Assembly (NCBI RefSeq): GCF_000384155.1
Contig: NZ_KB913031.1
Span: 1,116,001-1,180,000 of the forward strand
Source: Methylophilus sp. 42
Lineage (GTDB): Bacteria > Pseudomonadota > Gammaproteobacteria > Burkholderiales > Methylophilaceae
Direction: 5' to 3'
Length of the DNA: 64,000 nt
The notes beneath the pieces were generated by a model. That model searched no databases, was not told the origin of the DNA, and was given only the letters and a program-made list of their open reading frames with translations. Below, one piece after another: positions 25,821 to 35,081 of the stretch (the first letter of the stretch is position 1; each line of letters begins with the position of its first letter). A program made the position numbers and the translations under genes.

Positions 25821-27020
25821 ATGAAAATATTGATGATTTCAGATGTGTACTTCCCGCGCGTGAATGGGGTGTCTACCAGCATCCGTACCTTTGCCGAGAG
25901 CTTGCGCGAGCAGGGTCATGTCGTCCATCTGATTGCACCGCAGTATCCTGTCCAGCCGGGCCAGCCACTGTCGGCAGACGAGGCCTGGATTACCCGCATA
26001 GACGCCCGTAAAATCGTCTTCGATCCGGAAGACTATTTAATGAAATGGTCAGCCTTGGTGACTTACATCAACAGCCTGCATCCAGGCGATTATGACCTGG
26101 TGCATATCCATACGCCTTTTATTGCGCATTATGCCGGGCTCAAGATTGGCAAAAGACTGCAAGTGCCGGTAGTGGAAACCTATCACACCTTTTTTGAAGA
26201 CTATATGCATCATTATTTGCCTTGGGTGCCACGCCAATGGGCAGTGCGTATCGCACAATCGGTGTCACGCAAACAATGCCAGCAGGTGGATACCGTGGTA
26301 TCTCCTTCAGCGCAGATGCGGGAGGTCTTGCAGCAATATGGTGTTACCACGCCTATCACGGTCATTCCGACTGGTTTGGATGCTTCGCGTTTTATTCCCG
26401 GTGATGGGGCCGCGTTCAGGGAAAAATACGGCATTCCGGCACAACGCCCTTTATTGATGTTTGTTGGCCGTGTGGCTTATGAAAAGAACATACAGTTTTT
26501 GCTTGAGATGTTGTCACTGGTGATTCAGGATCACCCCGAGGTGTTGCTGGTGATTACCGGTGAAGGCCCGGCCGAGGCGATGTTGAAGAAAATGGCGCGT
26601 GATAATGGGCTGCAGTCGCACGTGATGTTCCTCGGTTACCTTGACAGGGCGGTTGGATTAAACGCAGCTTATCAGGCGGCAGATATTTTTGTGTTTGCCT
26701 CCAAGAGCGAAACGCAAGGCCTGGTCTTATTGGAAGCCATGGCGCAGTCGACGCCGGTGGTGGCGATTGCCGAATTGGGCACTGCGTCCATTTTACGCCA
26801 GGAGCAGGGTGCCTTAATTGCGAAAGATGATGAGTTGCACTTTGCAGAGCAAGTACAAACCTTGCTCATAGACCATCAATTGCGTGAGCGCGTTGGTAAG
26901 CAAGGCAAACGTTATGTGGAGCAAGTATGGTCCAGCGACGCACAAGCAAACAAACTGCTTGAGTGCTATGAGCGCCTGATGCTGACGCATATGCCCATGG
27001 CAGCGTCTGCCGCGGCCTAA
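25821..27020 (+). CDS. GT4-family glycosyltransferase, probably lipid-acting
   Basis: 399-residue GT-B glycosyltransferase (family 4). The start at 25821 gives the typical opening KILMISDVYFPRVNGVSTSI; a longer frame begins in the promoter region. The C-terminal nucleotide-sugar domain has FVGRVAYEKNIQFLLEM and the E-x7-E motif in ASKSETQGLVLLEAMA. The closest described relatives by sequence character are diacylglycerol glucosyl/mannosyl-transferases and MgtA-like enzymes. With a PHO-type box in front and a divergent PLC-like gene, it may make phosphorus-free glycolipids during phosphate starvation; that is inference, as the acceptor cannot be read from sequence. Confidence 0.85.
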   Translation: MKILMISDVYFPRVNGVSTSIRTFAESLREQGHVVHLIAPQYPVQPGQPLSADEAWITRIDARKIVFDPEDYLMKWSALVTYINSLHPGDYDLVHIHTPFIAHYAGLKIGKRLQVPVVETYHTFFEDYMHHYLPWVPRQWAVRIAQSVSRKQCQQVDTVVSPSAQMREVLQQYGVTTPITVIPTGLDASRFIPGDGAAFREKYGIPAQRPLLMFVGRVAYEKNIQFLLEMLSLVIQDHPEVLLVITGEGPAEAMLKKMARDNGLQSHVMFLGYLDRAVGLNAAYQAADIFVFASKSETQGLVLLEAMAQSTPVVAIAELGTASILRQEQGALIAKDDELHFAEQVQTLLIDHQLRERVGKQGKRYVEQVWSSDAQANKLLECYERLMLTHMPMAASAAA

Positions 27021-27141
27021 GTGTAGCGGCCTCATTAAAATCCTGATTTTGTGCCGGGAGGCTTGACGGTCAACCGGCTGCCCGCCAAGATATGGGCAGA
27101 CTTGTATTGATGCAAGCGTAACCTATCAGGAGAAATCAACC

Positions 27142-27507
27142 ATGTTTACCCCAGACACCTGCTGCACGCTGGTTCCTTATTTTGAAGTGCCTGCCGAGAA
27201 CCTGGCTGCATTTAAGGCGCTAGGTGCCCAGTTTTTAGACAAGACCCGCAACGAAACCGACTGTATGCACTATGCATTCTCATTCAGCGGCAATATTGCG
27301 CATTGCCGTGAAGGTTATGCCAGTGCAGCTGGCATTCTTGCGCATCTGGAAAACGTGGCTGAGCCACTGGGGGAAGCACTTAAACTCGCCAAATTGATTC
27401 GCCTGGAAGTACACGCACCGGCGGCAGAAGTGGAAAAGCTCAAAGCGCCTTTAGCCGCATTGAGCCCACAGTTCTTTGTATTGGAAGCAGGCATCCGCCG
27501 ACAGTAA
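27142..27507 (+). CDS. Small ferredoxin-fold (ABM-like) protein
   Basis: 121-residue protein resembling the antibiotic-biosynthesis-monooxygenase / stress-responsive dimeric alpha-beta barrel families: a beta-strand opening TLVPYFEVPAENLAAFKAL, TRNETDCMHYAFSFSG in the centre and REGYASAAGILAHLENV with the conserved EG/YxS-x-AG-xxxHL pattern. Such proteins are often heme-degrading or quinol monooxygenases, but no cofactor residues allow a choice. AGGAG lies eight bases upstream. It stands alone between the glycosyltransferase and a bidirectional terminator. Confidence 0.65.
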   Translation: MFTPDTCCTLVPYFEVPAENLAAFKALGAQFLDKTRNETDCMHYAFSFSGNIAHCREGYASAAGILAHLENVAEPLGEALKLAKLIRLEVHAPAAEVEKLKAPLAALSPQFFVLEAGIRRQ

Positions 27508-27527
27508 GATTGATGCCAGTGGACAAT

Positions 27528-27556
27528 AAAAAACGCCACATAGTGTGGCGTTTTTT
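27528..27556. terminator. Bidirectional terminator before pstB
   Basis: AAAAAACGCCACA and TGTGGCGTTTTTT form a strong hairpin with a very short loop and T-runs on both strands. It ends both the ABM-like gene (+) and the pst genes (-). Confidence 0.92.
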
Positions 27557-27588
27557 ATTCGAGCTTTTAAATTAACCAAACGTTTAAA

Positions 27589-28368
27589 TTAGCCAAACTT
27601 GCCGGTAATGTAGTCTTCGGTTTCTTTACGGCCCGGATTGGTGAAGATTTTGTCGGTATCGTCATACTCGATCAACTCACCCAGGTACATATACGCGGTG
27701 TAGTCGGATACGCGCGCTGCCTGTTGCATATTGTGCGTCACCACCAAGATGGTCAGCTTGCTGCGCAACTCGACCATCAGCTCTTCAATGTTAGCGGTTG
27801 CAATTGGATCCAGTGCTGAAGTGGGCTCGTCAAACAGCATGATTTCCGGGTCGGTGGCCAATGCACGGGCGATACACAAACGTTGTTGCTGGCCGCCGGA
27901 CAGGTTGAATGCCAGGTCGTGCAAACGGTCTTTGACCTCGTTCCATAAAGCCGCGCCTTTGAGCGCTTCTTCTACTTTGTCGTCCATGATGCGTTTGTTG
28001 TTTTCACCACGCACGCGCAGGCCGTAAGCCACGTTTTCGTAGATGGATTTCGGAAACGGATTAGGTTTCTGGAACACCATGCTGATACGCATGCGCACTT
28101 CAATCGGGTCTACGCCTGAATCCAGCACATTCGTGTTGTCCGGGTGCATCACAATCTCGCCCTGGTATTTATTACCAGGATATAAATCGTGCATACGGTT
28201 AAAACAGCGCAGGAAGGTAGATTTTCCGCAACCGGATGGGCCAATCAGCGCCGTGATTTTATTTTCATACAAAGGCATGGAGATGCCTTTGAGTGCGCGT
28301 GCGCCGTTGCTATAAAAAAAGTTTAAATCGCGTGCTTCGGCTTTTATTGCAGTTGTGACAGTGGCCAT
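27589..28368 (-). CDS. pstB: Phosphate ABC transporter ATP-binding protein
   Basis: 259-residue ATPase that powers high-affinity phosphate import. Walker A is GPSGCGKS, the signature is [16 protein letters not shown], and Walker B is [12 protein letters not shown], followed by the H-loop [14 protein letters not shown]. The length and sequence are very close to the PstB consensus. It is the last gene of pstSCAB; phoU, which often follows, is not present before the terminator. Confidence 0.97.
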   Translation of the reverse strand: MATVTTAIKAEARDLNFFYSNGARALKGISMPLYENKITALIGPSGCGKSTFLRCFNRMHDLYPGNKYQGEIVMHPDNTNVLDSGVDPIEVRMRISMVFQKPNPFPKSIYENVAYGLRVRGENNKRIMDDKVEEALKGAALWNEVKDRLHDLAFNLSGGQQQRLCIARALATDPEIMLFDEPTSALDPIATANIEELMVELRSKLTILVVTHNMQQAARVSDYTAYMYLGELIEYDDTDKIFTNPGRKETEDYITGKFG

Positions 28369-28393
28369 GGAGTTTCCTAAATCTTATGTGGCA

Positions 28394-29332
28394 TTACCAT
28401 TTAATATTTTTACGAATTTTGTAGCGCAACCAGATGGCTGCACCGTTCATTAACAGCGTGACAACGATAATCAGTGCACCGGTGGCAGCCGCATTGACAT
28501 GAAATGCATGGTCAGGGCGCGACAGCCAGTTAAACATTTGAATCGGCATCACAGTAAAGCCTGAAGACAACCATTCAAAATTAAGGAATGGTGGTTCAGT
28601 CGTGATCGGGCTTGGTGGCAAGAAGGCGATAAACGTCAGTGCACCAATGGTAATAATCGGCGCAGTTTCACCCAGGGCGCGCGCCATGCCGATAATGATG
28701 CCGGTCAGGATACCGCCGTAAGAGTACTTGAATACGTGATCGTAAACGACTTGCCATTTGGTCGCGCCGACGCCATAAGCAGCTTCGCGGATAGACACCG
28801 GAATAGCGCGGATGGCCTCACGGGTCGAGACAATGACAATCGGCAGAATGAGCAGGCCCAAGGTCAGGCCGGCGGTCAGAATGCTTTGGCCGAAGTCCAG
28901 CATGTAGACAAACAGGCCCAGTGCCAGCAAGCCGTAAATGATGGACGGCACGCCTGCCAAGTTAGACACGTTGATTTCAATCAGGTCGGTAAACCAGTTT
29001 TTTGGTGCGTATTCTTCCAGGTATAAGCCAGCAGCGACACCAATGGGTACGGCGGTCAGAAACGTGACAGACATCACCAGTAACGAGCCAACCCAAGCTG
29101 AAAGTAGACCGGCGCGGCCAGCACGGCGCGAAGGGAATTCAGTTAAAAAATCCAGGTTAAATTTTGGATGCCCATCGGCAATCAGTTGCCAGAACAGCAA
29201 CATCAGTGTCATTAAACCCAGCATCAGGCAAATCAGGCCCAGGGTGGCAAACAGTGTGTCATTGCGCTTGTGGCGTTTAATCATGGCGCGGACGTCGGCC
29301 AGATTTTCGAGGACAGAAGCTTTATGTTCCAT
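28394..29332 (-). CDS. pstA: Phosphate ABC transporter permease PstA
   Basis: 312-residue inner-membrane permease with six or more hydrophobic segments. The EAA-type cytoplasmic loop is in REAAYGVGATKWQVVYDHV and the region GMARALGETAPIITIGA is typical of PstA. The N-terminal cytoplasmic tail (residues 1-25) is somewhat longer than in E. coli. It lies 25 bases before pstB and 79 bases after pstC. Confidence 0.95.
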   Translation of the reverse strand: MEHKASVLENLADVRAMIKRHKRNDTLFATLGLICLMLGLMTLMLLFWQLIADGHPKFNLDFLTEFPSRRAGRAGLLSAWVGSLLVMSVTFLTAVPIGVAAGLYLEEYAPKNWFTDLIEINVSNLAGVPSIIYGLLALGLFVYMLDFGQSILTAGLTLGLLILPIVIVSTREAIRAIPVSIREAAYGVGATKWQVVYDHVFKYSYGGILTGIIIGMARALGETAPIITIGALTFIAFLPPSPITTEPPFLNFEWLSSGFTVMPIQMFNWLSRPDHAFHVNAAATGALIIVVTLLMNGAAIWLRYKIRKNIKW

Positions 29333-29411
29333 GATTTTTTATTTCCGCATTGGCCAGTAGTCTGGCTACTGGCAGTGTATGGTGGTTATATGTCAGCAAT
29401 GAGACAGTTTA

Positions 29412-30353
29412 TTAGTAGCTTTCGCGGTATTTTTTACGTACCCAGTGGCCAAAAATGTTGAATGACAAAGTCATTGCCATCAATACCAGGCCTGCTGCAA
29501 AAATACTTTGATAACCGATACTGCCATGTGGCAAGTCACCCATGGCAACCTGTACGATATAAGCGGTAATGGTCGCTGCACTATCCAGCGGGTTAAAGGT
29601 CAGGTTAGGTTGTTGACCAGCGGCAATCGCGACTACCATGGTTTCGCCCACCGCGCGTGAAATCGCCAGAATATACGCTGCCACAATGCCGGAAATTGCT
29701 GCCGGTGTGACTACTTTAATTGCTGTCTGGAAACGTGTCGCACCCATGGCGTAAGAGCCTTCACGCATGCTCATAGGTACGGCGCGCATGGCATCTTCAG
29801 ACATGGAGGCAATGTACGGAATAATCATGATGCCCATCACAATACCGGCACCCAGCATGTTGAAGCTCGGCAGGTCAGGATAAATGCTTTGCAGTAAAGG
29901 GGTCACAAAAAACAACGCGAAATAGCCGAATACGACGGTAGGCACGCCGACTAATAATTCCAGGATAGGCTTGATGATTTCGCGCGTTTTGTGTGAAGCA
30001 AATTCAGACAGGAAAATCGCTGAAATGGTACCAATCGGCACGGCAACAGCCAGTGCAATGGCCGAGGTGGTCAAGGTGCCGGATACCAGCGGCATAATGC
30101 CGTAGTGCGCATCTTCAAATAAGGGCGTCCATTGCGTATCGGTAAAAAACTCAATAACGGACACTGTTTTGAAAAAACTCAGAGATTCGTACAGCAACAC
30201 GCCGACAATCGCAAATGTGGTGGCGACAGCGACCAGGGCTGCCATCATCAGGATCAGTTCAATAATCCGCTCTTTGACATTGCGGCGGATATTTTTCGCC
30301 AGTCTGGGGCTGATGGTCAGTTGCACGGGAGCTTGCATTGCTTGGGTCGCCAT
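29412..30353 (-). CDS. pstC: Phosphate ABC transporter permease PstC
   Basis: 313-residue permease partner of PstA. Visible features are a first helix after a basic cytoplasmic tail, TQWTPLFEDAHYGIMPLVSGTL, REGSYAMGATRFQTAIKVV (EAA loop) and ISRAVGETMVVAIAAG. Its start is 124 bases downstream of the pstS stop, with a terminator-like hairpin between, so it is probably expressed by read-through from pstS or from a second promoter. Confidence 0.95.
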   Translation of the reverse strand: MATQAMQAPVQLTISPRLAKNIRRNVKERIIELILMMAALVAVATTFAIVGVLLYESLSFFKTVSVIEFFTDTQWTPLFEDAHYGIMPLVSGTLTTSAIALAVAVPIGTISAIFLSEFASHKTREIIKPILELLVGVPTVVFGYFALFFVTPLLQSIYPDLPSFNMLGAGIVMGIMIIPYIASMSEDAMRAVPMSMREGSYAMGATRFQTAIKVVTPAAISGIVAAYILAISRAVGETMVVAIAAGQQPNLTFNPLDSAATITAYIVQVAMGDLPHGSIGYQSIFAAGLVLMAMTLSFNIFGHWVRKKYRESY

Positions 30354-30444
30354 AGTGTGTTGATCTTTTGCTAATGATCAAGAGTATTGATCTGCCAGGG
30401 AAGAATTTTAGCGGATAATCCGCGGTTCAGGCCGAGTCATCACT

Positions 30445-30472
30445 AAAAAAGGGGCGTTGCAGCCCCTTTTTT
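30445..30472 (-). terminator. Hairpin between pstS and pstC
   Basis: AAAAAAGGGGC and GCCCCTTTTTT pair around a GTTGCA-type loop directly after the pstS stop. It probably lowers transcription of pstCAB relative to pstS, a common way to make excess binding protein. Confidence 0.85.
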
Positions 30473-30476
30473 ATGA

Positions 30477-31472
30477 TTACTTGATGCGGGATAACAAGTC
30501 AGTAATCTTGATGCCAACTTCAGAGGTGCCGTTGAAGCCAGTGCCTGGTTTCATTGCCTTGAAGTGTTCTTTCACGGCAGTGTAATCTGCTTTTGGCAAT
30601 GGCACATATTTCACTTCTTTTACCAGCTCTGGTGCGTTTTCCAGGTAATAGTTAACGAAGGCTTTCACTTCTGGTCTGAAGGCCGCTGAAGTGGCATTCA
30701 CATAAATGAACAGCGGGCGGGATAATGGCTGGTATGTACCATCCATCACAGTTGCTTCGGATGGCAACACTGGTTTACCACCTTCTTTAGCCACCACAGG
30801 TACAGCTTTTAGCTTGTCCGTGTTTTCCAGGTAGTAAGCCAGGCCGAAGTAGGCCATGCCGCCTGCATTACCAGCAACGCCTTGCACTAATACGTTGTCA
30901 TCTTCAGACGGTGTGTAGTCTGTGCGGCTGGCTTTGGCTTTGCCATTGATTGCTTCTGTAAAGTAATCAAAGGTACCAGAGGCGGTGCCTGGGCCATACA
31001 GGTTAATGGCTTTGTCTGGGTAAGTGGCGTTCACTTCTTTCCAGCTTTTCACTTTGGAGCCTGGCTCCCAGATTTTTTTCAGCTCTGCAACGGTGATTTG
31101 TTTCACCCAGTCGTTTTTACCATTCACGACCACGGTCAATGCATCGTAAGCGATAGGCAATTCAATAAATTGCACGCCGCCTTCTTTACACGCATCAATT
31201 TCTTTTTGTGAAATAGGGCGGGACGCATCTGAAATATCAGTTTCGCCACGGCAGAACTTCTTAAAGCCGCCGCCAGTGCCAGATTCGCCGACAGTGACCT
31301 TAACGCCTTTGGCGCGTTGGAATTCTTCAGCGACGGCTTCGGTAATCGGGTAAACCGTACTGGAACCATCAATCTTGATGATTTTGTCCGCAGCCGTTGC
31401 TGAGTGCGTGAAGCTAAATGCCTGAACGATCAGACCGGCCATTAAAGTATTGCGGAACAAACGGGTTTTCAT
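30477..31472 (-). CDS. pstS: Periplasmic phosphate-binding protein
   Basis: 331-residue binding protein of the pst system with a signal peptide ending at about residue 27 (SATA-ADKI). Typical phosphate-site segments are [37 protein letters not shown] and [14 protein letters not shown]. It resembles the SphX/PstS type with a Cys in the KKFCRGE loop. The gene is preceded by a good PHO box, and the next upstream gene (PiT) has its own terminator, so this starts the pstSCAB operon. Confidence 0.96.
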   Translation of the reverse strand: MKTRLFRNTLMAGLIVQAFSFTHSATAADKIIKIDGSSTVYPITEAVAEEFQRAKGVKVTVGESGTGGGFKKFCRGETDISDASRPISQKEIDACKEGGVQFIELPIAYDALTVVVNGKNDWVKQITVAELKKIWEPGSKVKSWKEVNATYPDKAINLYGPGTASGTFDYFTEAINGKAKASRTDYTPSEDDNVLVQGVAGNAGGMAYFGLAYYLENTDKLKAVPVVAKEGGKPVLPSEATVMDGTYQPLSRPLFIYVNATSAAFRPEVKAFVNYYLENAPELVKEVKYVPLPKADYTAVKEHFKAMKPGTGFNGTSEVGIKITDLLSRIK

Positions 31473-31531
31473 CTATACACTCCTGTGTTTGGTGTTGTCT
31501 GTTGTGATGCACGAAATCATAAAAACTTAAT

Positions 31532-31549
31532 ATGACAGAAATGTGACAA
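31532..31549 (-). promoter_or_regulatory. PHO box of pstS
   Basis: On the minus strand TTGTCACATTTCTGTCAT has two TGTCA half-sites exactly 11 bases apart, matching the PhoB consensus well. It is 60 bases upstream of the pstS ATG. Confidence 0.8.
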
Positions 31550-31554
31550 AAAAT

Positions 31555-31582
31555 AAAAAAGGCGCAGTCTGCGCCCCTTTTT
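31555..31582 (-). terminator. Terminator after the PiT transporter gene
   Basis: GGCGCA and TGCGCC arms with a three-base loop, flanked by A- and T-runs. It lies immediately before the pstS PHO box, insulating the two phosphate operons. Confidence 0.85.
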
Positions 31583-31596
31583 ATCATTGATTTTCC

Positions 31597-32598
31597 TTAC
31601 AGCAAGCTTTCACCAATATGATAGGCAATCGCCGCCATGATCGCGGCACAAGGAATGGTGAGCACCCACGCCCAGACAATGCGTGACGCCAGGCCCCAGC
31701 GTACGGCCGTCATGCGGCGTGATAAGCCGACGCCGACGATCGCACCGGTAATGGTATGGGTGGTAGAGACTGGAATGCCTAAACTGGTCGCCAGGAATAA
31801 GGCAATCGAGCCTGAGGTTTGCGCAGCGAAGCCACCGGTCGGGCGGATCTTGGTGATGCCCATACCCATCGTACGCACAATGCGCCAGCCACCAAACAGC
31901 GTGCCCAGACCCATCGCCAGCTGACAGGCAATGACGACCCAGAAGGGGACGTGAAAGTCACCGTGCAAATAGCCATTGGCAAACAGTAATACGGTGATGA
32001 TGCCCATGGTTTTCTGCGCGTCATTAGCGCCGTGGCCCAGGCTGAACAATGAAGATGAAATAAATTGCAGTTTGTTAAACCGGCTTTCTATTTTGTAAGG
32101 TGACGATTTTTGAAACACCCACATAATGCCAATTGATAACAGCAGCGCGAGTATCATGCCAAACAGTGGCGACAGGATAATGGCAATGCCGGTGCTGATC
32201 AGCTTGCTGCCGATAATCACGCCTTTGGTGCCAGAATGTGCCATGCCTGCGCCAATCAGGCCGCCAATCAGTGCGTGAGATGAAGAAGAGGGAATGCCAA
32301 ACCACCAGGTGATCACATTCCAGGCAATGGCGCCAAACAGCGCGCCAAAAATGACGGTGTTATTGACAATGTTCGGGTCAATAATGCCTTTGCCCACCGT
32401 ATCGGCCACGTGCAGGCCAAAAAACATAAACGCGACAAAGTTGAAAAAAGCGGCCCAGATCACTGCCGCCTGCGGAGTCAATAAACGGGTGGACACCATG
32501 AGCGCAATCGAGTTGGCCGCATCGTGAAAACCGTTCATAAAGTCAAAAATCAGGGCGACGAAGACTAGCACCGCCATGACTAAAATCACATGATCCAT
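31597..32598 (-). CDS. PiT-family inorganic phosphate transporter
   Basis: 333-residue membrane transporter of the PiT family (low-affinity metal-phosphate:H+ symport). The two signature repeats are visible: FDFMNGFHDAANSIA near the N-terminus and SLGHGANDAQKTMGI in the middle, each in a half of an inverted-repeat membrane fold. It follows a DUF47 gene by 21 bases, the standard partner of PiT genes. A PHO-like array upstream of DUF47 suggests phosphate control. Confidence 0.94.
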   Translation of the reverse strand: MDHVILVMAVLVFVALIFDFMNGFHDAANSIALMVSTRLLTPQAAVIWAAFFNFVAFMFFGLHVADTVGKGIIDPNIVNNTVIFGALFGAIAWNVITWWFGIPSSSSHALIGGLIGAGMAHSGTKGVIIGSKLISTGIAIILSPLFGMILALLLSIGIMWVFQKSSPYKIESRFNKLQFISSSLFSLGHGANDAQKTMGIITVLLFANGYLHGDFHVPFWVVIACQLAMGLGTLFGGWRIVRTMGMGITKIRPTGGFAAQTSGSIALFLATSLGIPVSTTHTITGAIVGVGLSRRMTAVRWGLASRIVWAWVLTIPCAAIMAAIAYHIGESLL

Positions 32599-32619
32599 GT
32601 TGAGTTCCTGGTGACGGTG

Positions 32620-33276
32620 TTAGATGCGTTCAAGCACAACGCCATGGATGACGTCAGCCACGTCTTCACAGCTGTCTACGGCCTCTTCAAACAGGTCATA
32701 TAATTGTTTTGAGCGGATTAAGGTGCGTGCGTCATGGTCTTCTTCAAACAGTCTGTGCATGCCGGAGCGCATGATATGGTCGGCTTCGCCTTCAATCTTG
32801 CTGATCTCTTCACAGGTGCGCAAAATGCGCTCGGCATTTTTCATGTCAGACAACATGTGTACAGCATCCTGGACTTTTTCAGCGGCACGCAACAGGATTT
32901 GCGCCAGGGCGACCATCTCAGGCGTGAATTTGCTATGGCCGTAAATTTCCACGCTTTGCGGAATGGCTTCCATATAGTCGATGATGTCATCAAGTGCCAT
33001 CGCCAGCTCACGAATTTCGCGGCGGTCAAACGGGGTGATAAAGGTTTTGTGCAAGGACAGCAGGATTTCCTTGGTGTACTCGTCTGCCTCGGATTCAATA
33101 TCGCGAATATCAGAGAAATGTTTCTGAAAACTTGCCTGATCGACTTCCGCAGCCATCAGGGCCAGCACTTTGGAACCACGCACCGCACAATCGGCCAGAC
33201 GGTTAAACAGTACAAAATAGTTATCGTTTCTGGGGCTGATTGCAGCCATGATGCGGCCAAAAGTGGCATTCGCCAT
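32620..33276 (-). CDS. DUF47 PhoU-like protein, PiT partner
   Basis: 218-residue all-helical PhoU-like protein. The start at 33276 (MANATFGRIM) is chosen because GGGAG lies upstream and because the longer frame would read through the regulatory repeats. Characteristic DUF47 stretches are DIRDIESEADEYTKEILLSLHKTFITPFDRREI and MALDDIIDYMEA, containing likely metal-binding acidic residues. DUF47 proteins regulate or assist the adjoining PiT transporter. Orthologues are sometimes annotated as phosphate transport regulators. Confidence 0.93.
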   Translation of the reverse strand: MANATFGRIMAAISPRNDNYFVLFNRLADCAVRGSKVLALMAAEVDQASFQKHFSDIRDIESEADEYTKEILLSLHKTFITPFDRREIRELAMALDDIIDYMEAIPQSVEIYGHSKFTPEMVALAQILLRAAEKVQDAVHMLSDMKNAERILRTCEEISKIEGEADHIMRSGMHRLFEEDHDARTLIRSKQLYDLFEEAVDSCEDVADVIHGVVLERI

Positions 33277-33304
33277 TGGGTACTCCCTGGTGGTTTCAAA
33301 GTTT

Positions 33305-33348
33305 TGTGACAGGGATTTTACTATTTTGTGACAATGTTTGTGACAAAA
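33305..33348 (-). promoter_or_regulatory. PHO-like TGTCA repeats before DUF47-PiT
   Basis: Three TGTCA half-sites on the minus strand (cores 33341-33345, 33329-33333 and 33307-33311) are spaced by 12 and 22 bases, close to multiples of the 11-base PhoB period. They lie 30-70 bases before the DUF47 start. Confidence 0.55.
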
Positions 33349-33386
33349 ATCTGTATCTGAAATGGAATACAAGGCATGTTTTGGCG

Positions 33387-33415
33387 CTGAATCAACGTTT
33401 TAGCTGCGGTATAAT
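33387..33415 (+). promoter_or_regulatory. Candidate prfB promoter
   Basis: A perfect TATAAT at 33410-33415 with a CTGAAT -35-like element 17 bases upstream; the start of prfB is 31 bases after the -10. It is divergent from the DUF47 PHO-like repeats. Confidence 0.6.
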
Positions 33416-33446
33416 AGTGGTTTTTACACAATTTAAAATCAATCAC

Positions 33447-34551
33447 ATGGAAGCAGAACAACTAAATGCCATCGCCAATGCGTTGAGCGATTTGACCCAA
33501 CGTCACCATGCCCTTCGGGGGTATCTTTGACTACGAAAACAAAGAGCAACGTTTAGCCGAAGTGAACGGCCTGCTGGAGGATCCCAAAGTCTGGGACGAT
33601 GCCGAAAAAGCGCAAAAGCTCGGCAAGGAAAAACGCATGCTGGAAACCGTGGTTACCACGCTGGATGCCGTCGCACAATCGCTAACGGATAGCCAGGAGC
33701 TGTTCGACATGGCGCGCGAAGAAAGCGATGACGATACGCTGCTCAGCGTCAATGATGACGTAAAAAAAGTCGAAAAAACCATCGCCGAGATGGAGTTTAA
33801 GCGCATGTTCTCGCACCCCATGGACGCCAATAACTGCTTTATTGAGTTTCAGTCTGGCAGTGGCGGCACTGAGGCACAAGACTGGGCGGGCATGCTGTTG
33901 CGTATGTATTTGCGCTATGTGGAGCGCAAGGGCTTTACGGTAGAAGTGCTGGAAGAGTCTGAAGGTGATATCGCCGGGATTAAAGGCGCTTCTATCAAAG
34001 TCAGTGGCGATTATGCATTTGGCACGCTACGCACGGAAAGTGGTGTGCATAGACTGGTACGCAAGTCACCGTTCGATGCCAACTCCAAACGCCATACCAG
34101 TTTTGCCAGTGTGCAGATTTTCCCCGAAGTCGATGATTCAATTGAAATTGAAATCAACCCGGCCGATTTACGCATTGATACCTACCGCGCCAGTGGTGCC
34201 GGTGGTCAACATATTAACAAAACCGATTCCGCAGTACGGATTACTCACTTGCCGACCAACGTGGTGGTGCAATGCCAGAATGACCGCTCGCAACATCGCA
34301 ACCGCGAGGAAGCGATGAATATGTTGAAAGGTGCATTGTATAACCTGGAGCTGAACAAACGTAACGAAGAGAAGCAGGCGCTGGAAGATGCCAAAACCGA
34401 TATTGGCTGGGGTCACCAGATTCGCAGCTACGTATTGGACCAGGGCCGAATTAAGGATTTGCGTACCAATGTCGAGATCGGCAATACGCAAGGGGTGCTG
34501 GATGGTGATCTGGATCCATTTATTATGGAGAGCCTGAAGCAGGGCATGTAA
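33447..34551 (+). CDS. prfB: Peptide chain release factor 2, with programmed frameshift
   Basis: Release factor for UAA/UGA, about 367 residues after a +1 frameshift. Frame 1 (33447-33530) encodes [16 protein letters not shown] and continues to the in-frame UGA at 33528-33530. Frame 2 resumes with GAC at 33529 and runs to 34551. The stop-recognition tripeptide SPF is in [10 protein letters not shown] and the catalytic GGQ in [13 protein letters not shown]. Low RF2 lets the ribosome slip at CUU-UGA, a classic autoregulation. Note that the second frame also contains an internal ATG at 33508, which is not the true start. Confidence 0.97.
33517..33531 (+). other. RF2 +1 programmed frameshift site
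   Basis: The site GGGGGTATCTTTGAC contains the internal Shine-Dalgarno-like G-run three bases before CTT, the slippery CTT-T and the in-frame TGA followed by C, the weak-termination context. It matches the E. coli element except for the first codon. Confidence 0.96.
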
Positions 34552-34568
34552 TTTTTGTGTGAATATTA

Positions 34569-34606
34569 ACCCCGTCTGTTTGTTGATCGGCAGGCGGGTT
34601 TTTTAT
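34569..34606 (+). terminator. Terminator after prfB
   Basis: CCCCGTCTG and CAGGCGGG arms (one G-T pair) around a ~10-base loop, followed by TTTTTTATT. Confidence 0.75.
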
Positions 34607-34709
34607 TACTTGTTGTGATACAAAGCGTTACACAGCGATACACCGTTGAGATATTGATACGCCTAGAATAAACCTGACATCACATGATGAGTGCAGGAGA
34701 ACGAAATTT

Positions 34710-35081
34710 ATGGCGAGTATTATTTGCAAGGTGAGCGCACAGTTTACCCAGAATATCTTTTTACGCTTAGATAAGCATCAATATGGTTACCTGGATCAGA
34801 ATACACTGGAACAAGCCTTAGTCGGCCTTAGTCAATATGAGATCAAGCAACTTTTGCTAGCGCTGGATCAGGATGGCCATCAGCGCATCTATCCGCATGC
34901 GCTTCATCTTGCCATCCTGGATTGGCTCAGTGAGCCGAGCACTCTCCCGATTTCGACTTCATTTGCCAGCCTGATTGTCCTTTATGGACTGGATGACGAG
35001 GTTAATCTACAGGCGACTTCTGGTTCTCGCCGACATATAACCAGCGATCATTCTCTTTTACAAACCGGCTATGCTCGGTAA
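34710..35081 (+). CDS. Small protein with degenerate EF-hand-like loops
   Basis: 123-residue protein. AGGAG is nine to twelve bases before the ATG, supporting the start. Two loop-like segments, DKHQYGYLDQNT (residues ~21-32) and DQDGHQRIYPHA (~53-64), sit in helix-loop-helix contexts like an EF-hand pair, but both lack the 12th-position Glu and the first lacks acidic residues, so calcium binding is doubtful. Its last 80 bases overlap the 3' end of the convergent YchJ-like gene. Family unknown. Confidence 0.55.
   Translation: MASIICKVSAQFTQNIFLRLDKHQYGYLDQNTLEQALVGLSQYEIKQLLLALDQDGHQRIYPHALHLAILDWLSEPSTLPISTSFASLIVLYGLDDEVNLQATSGSRRHITSDHSLLQTGYAR

Noticed and set aside
33508-34551. prfB starting at the internal ATG 33508
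   Set aside because: The upstream frame and the frameshift element show that this ATG is inside the gene; a start here would lose the RF2 N-terminus.
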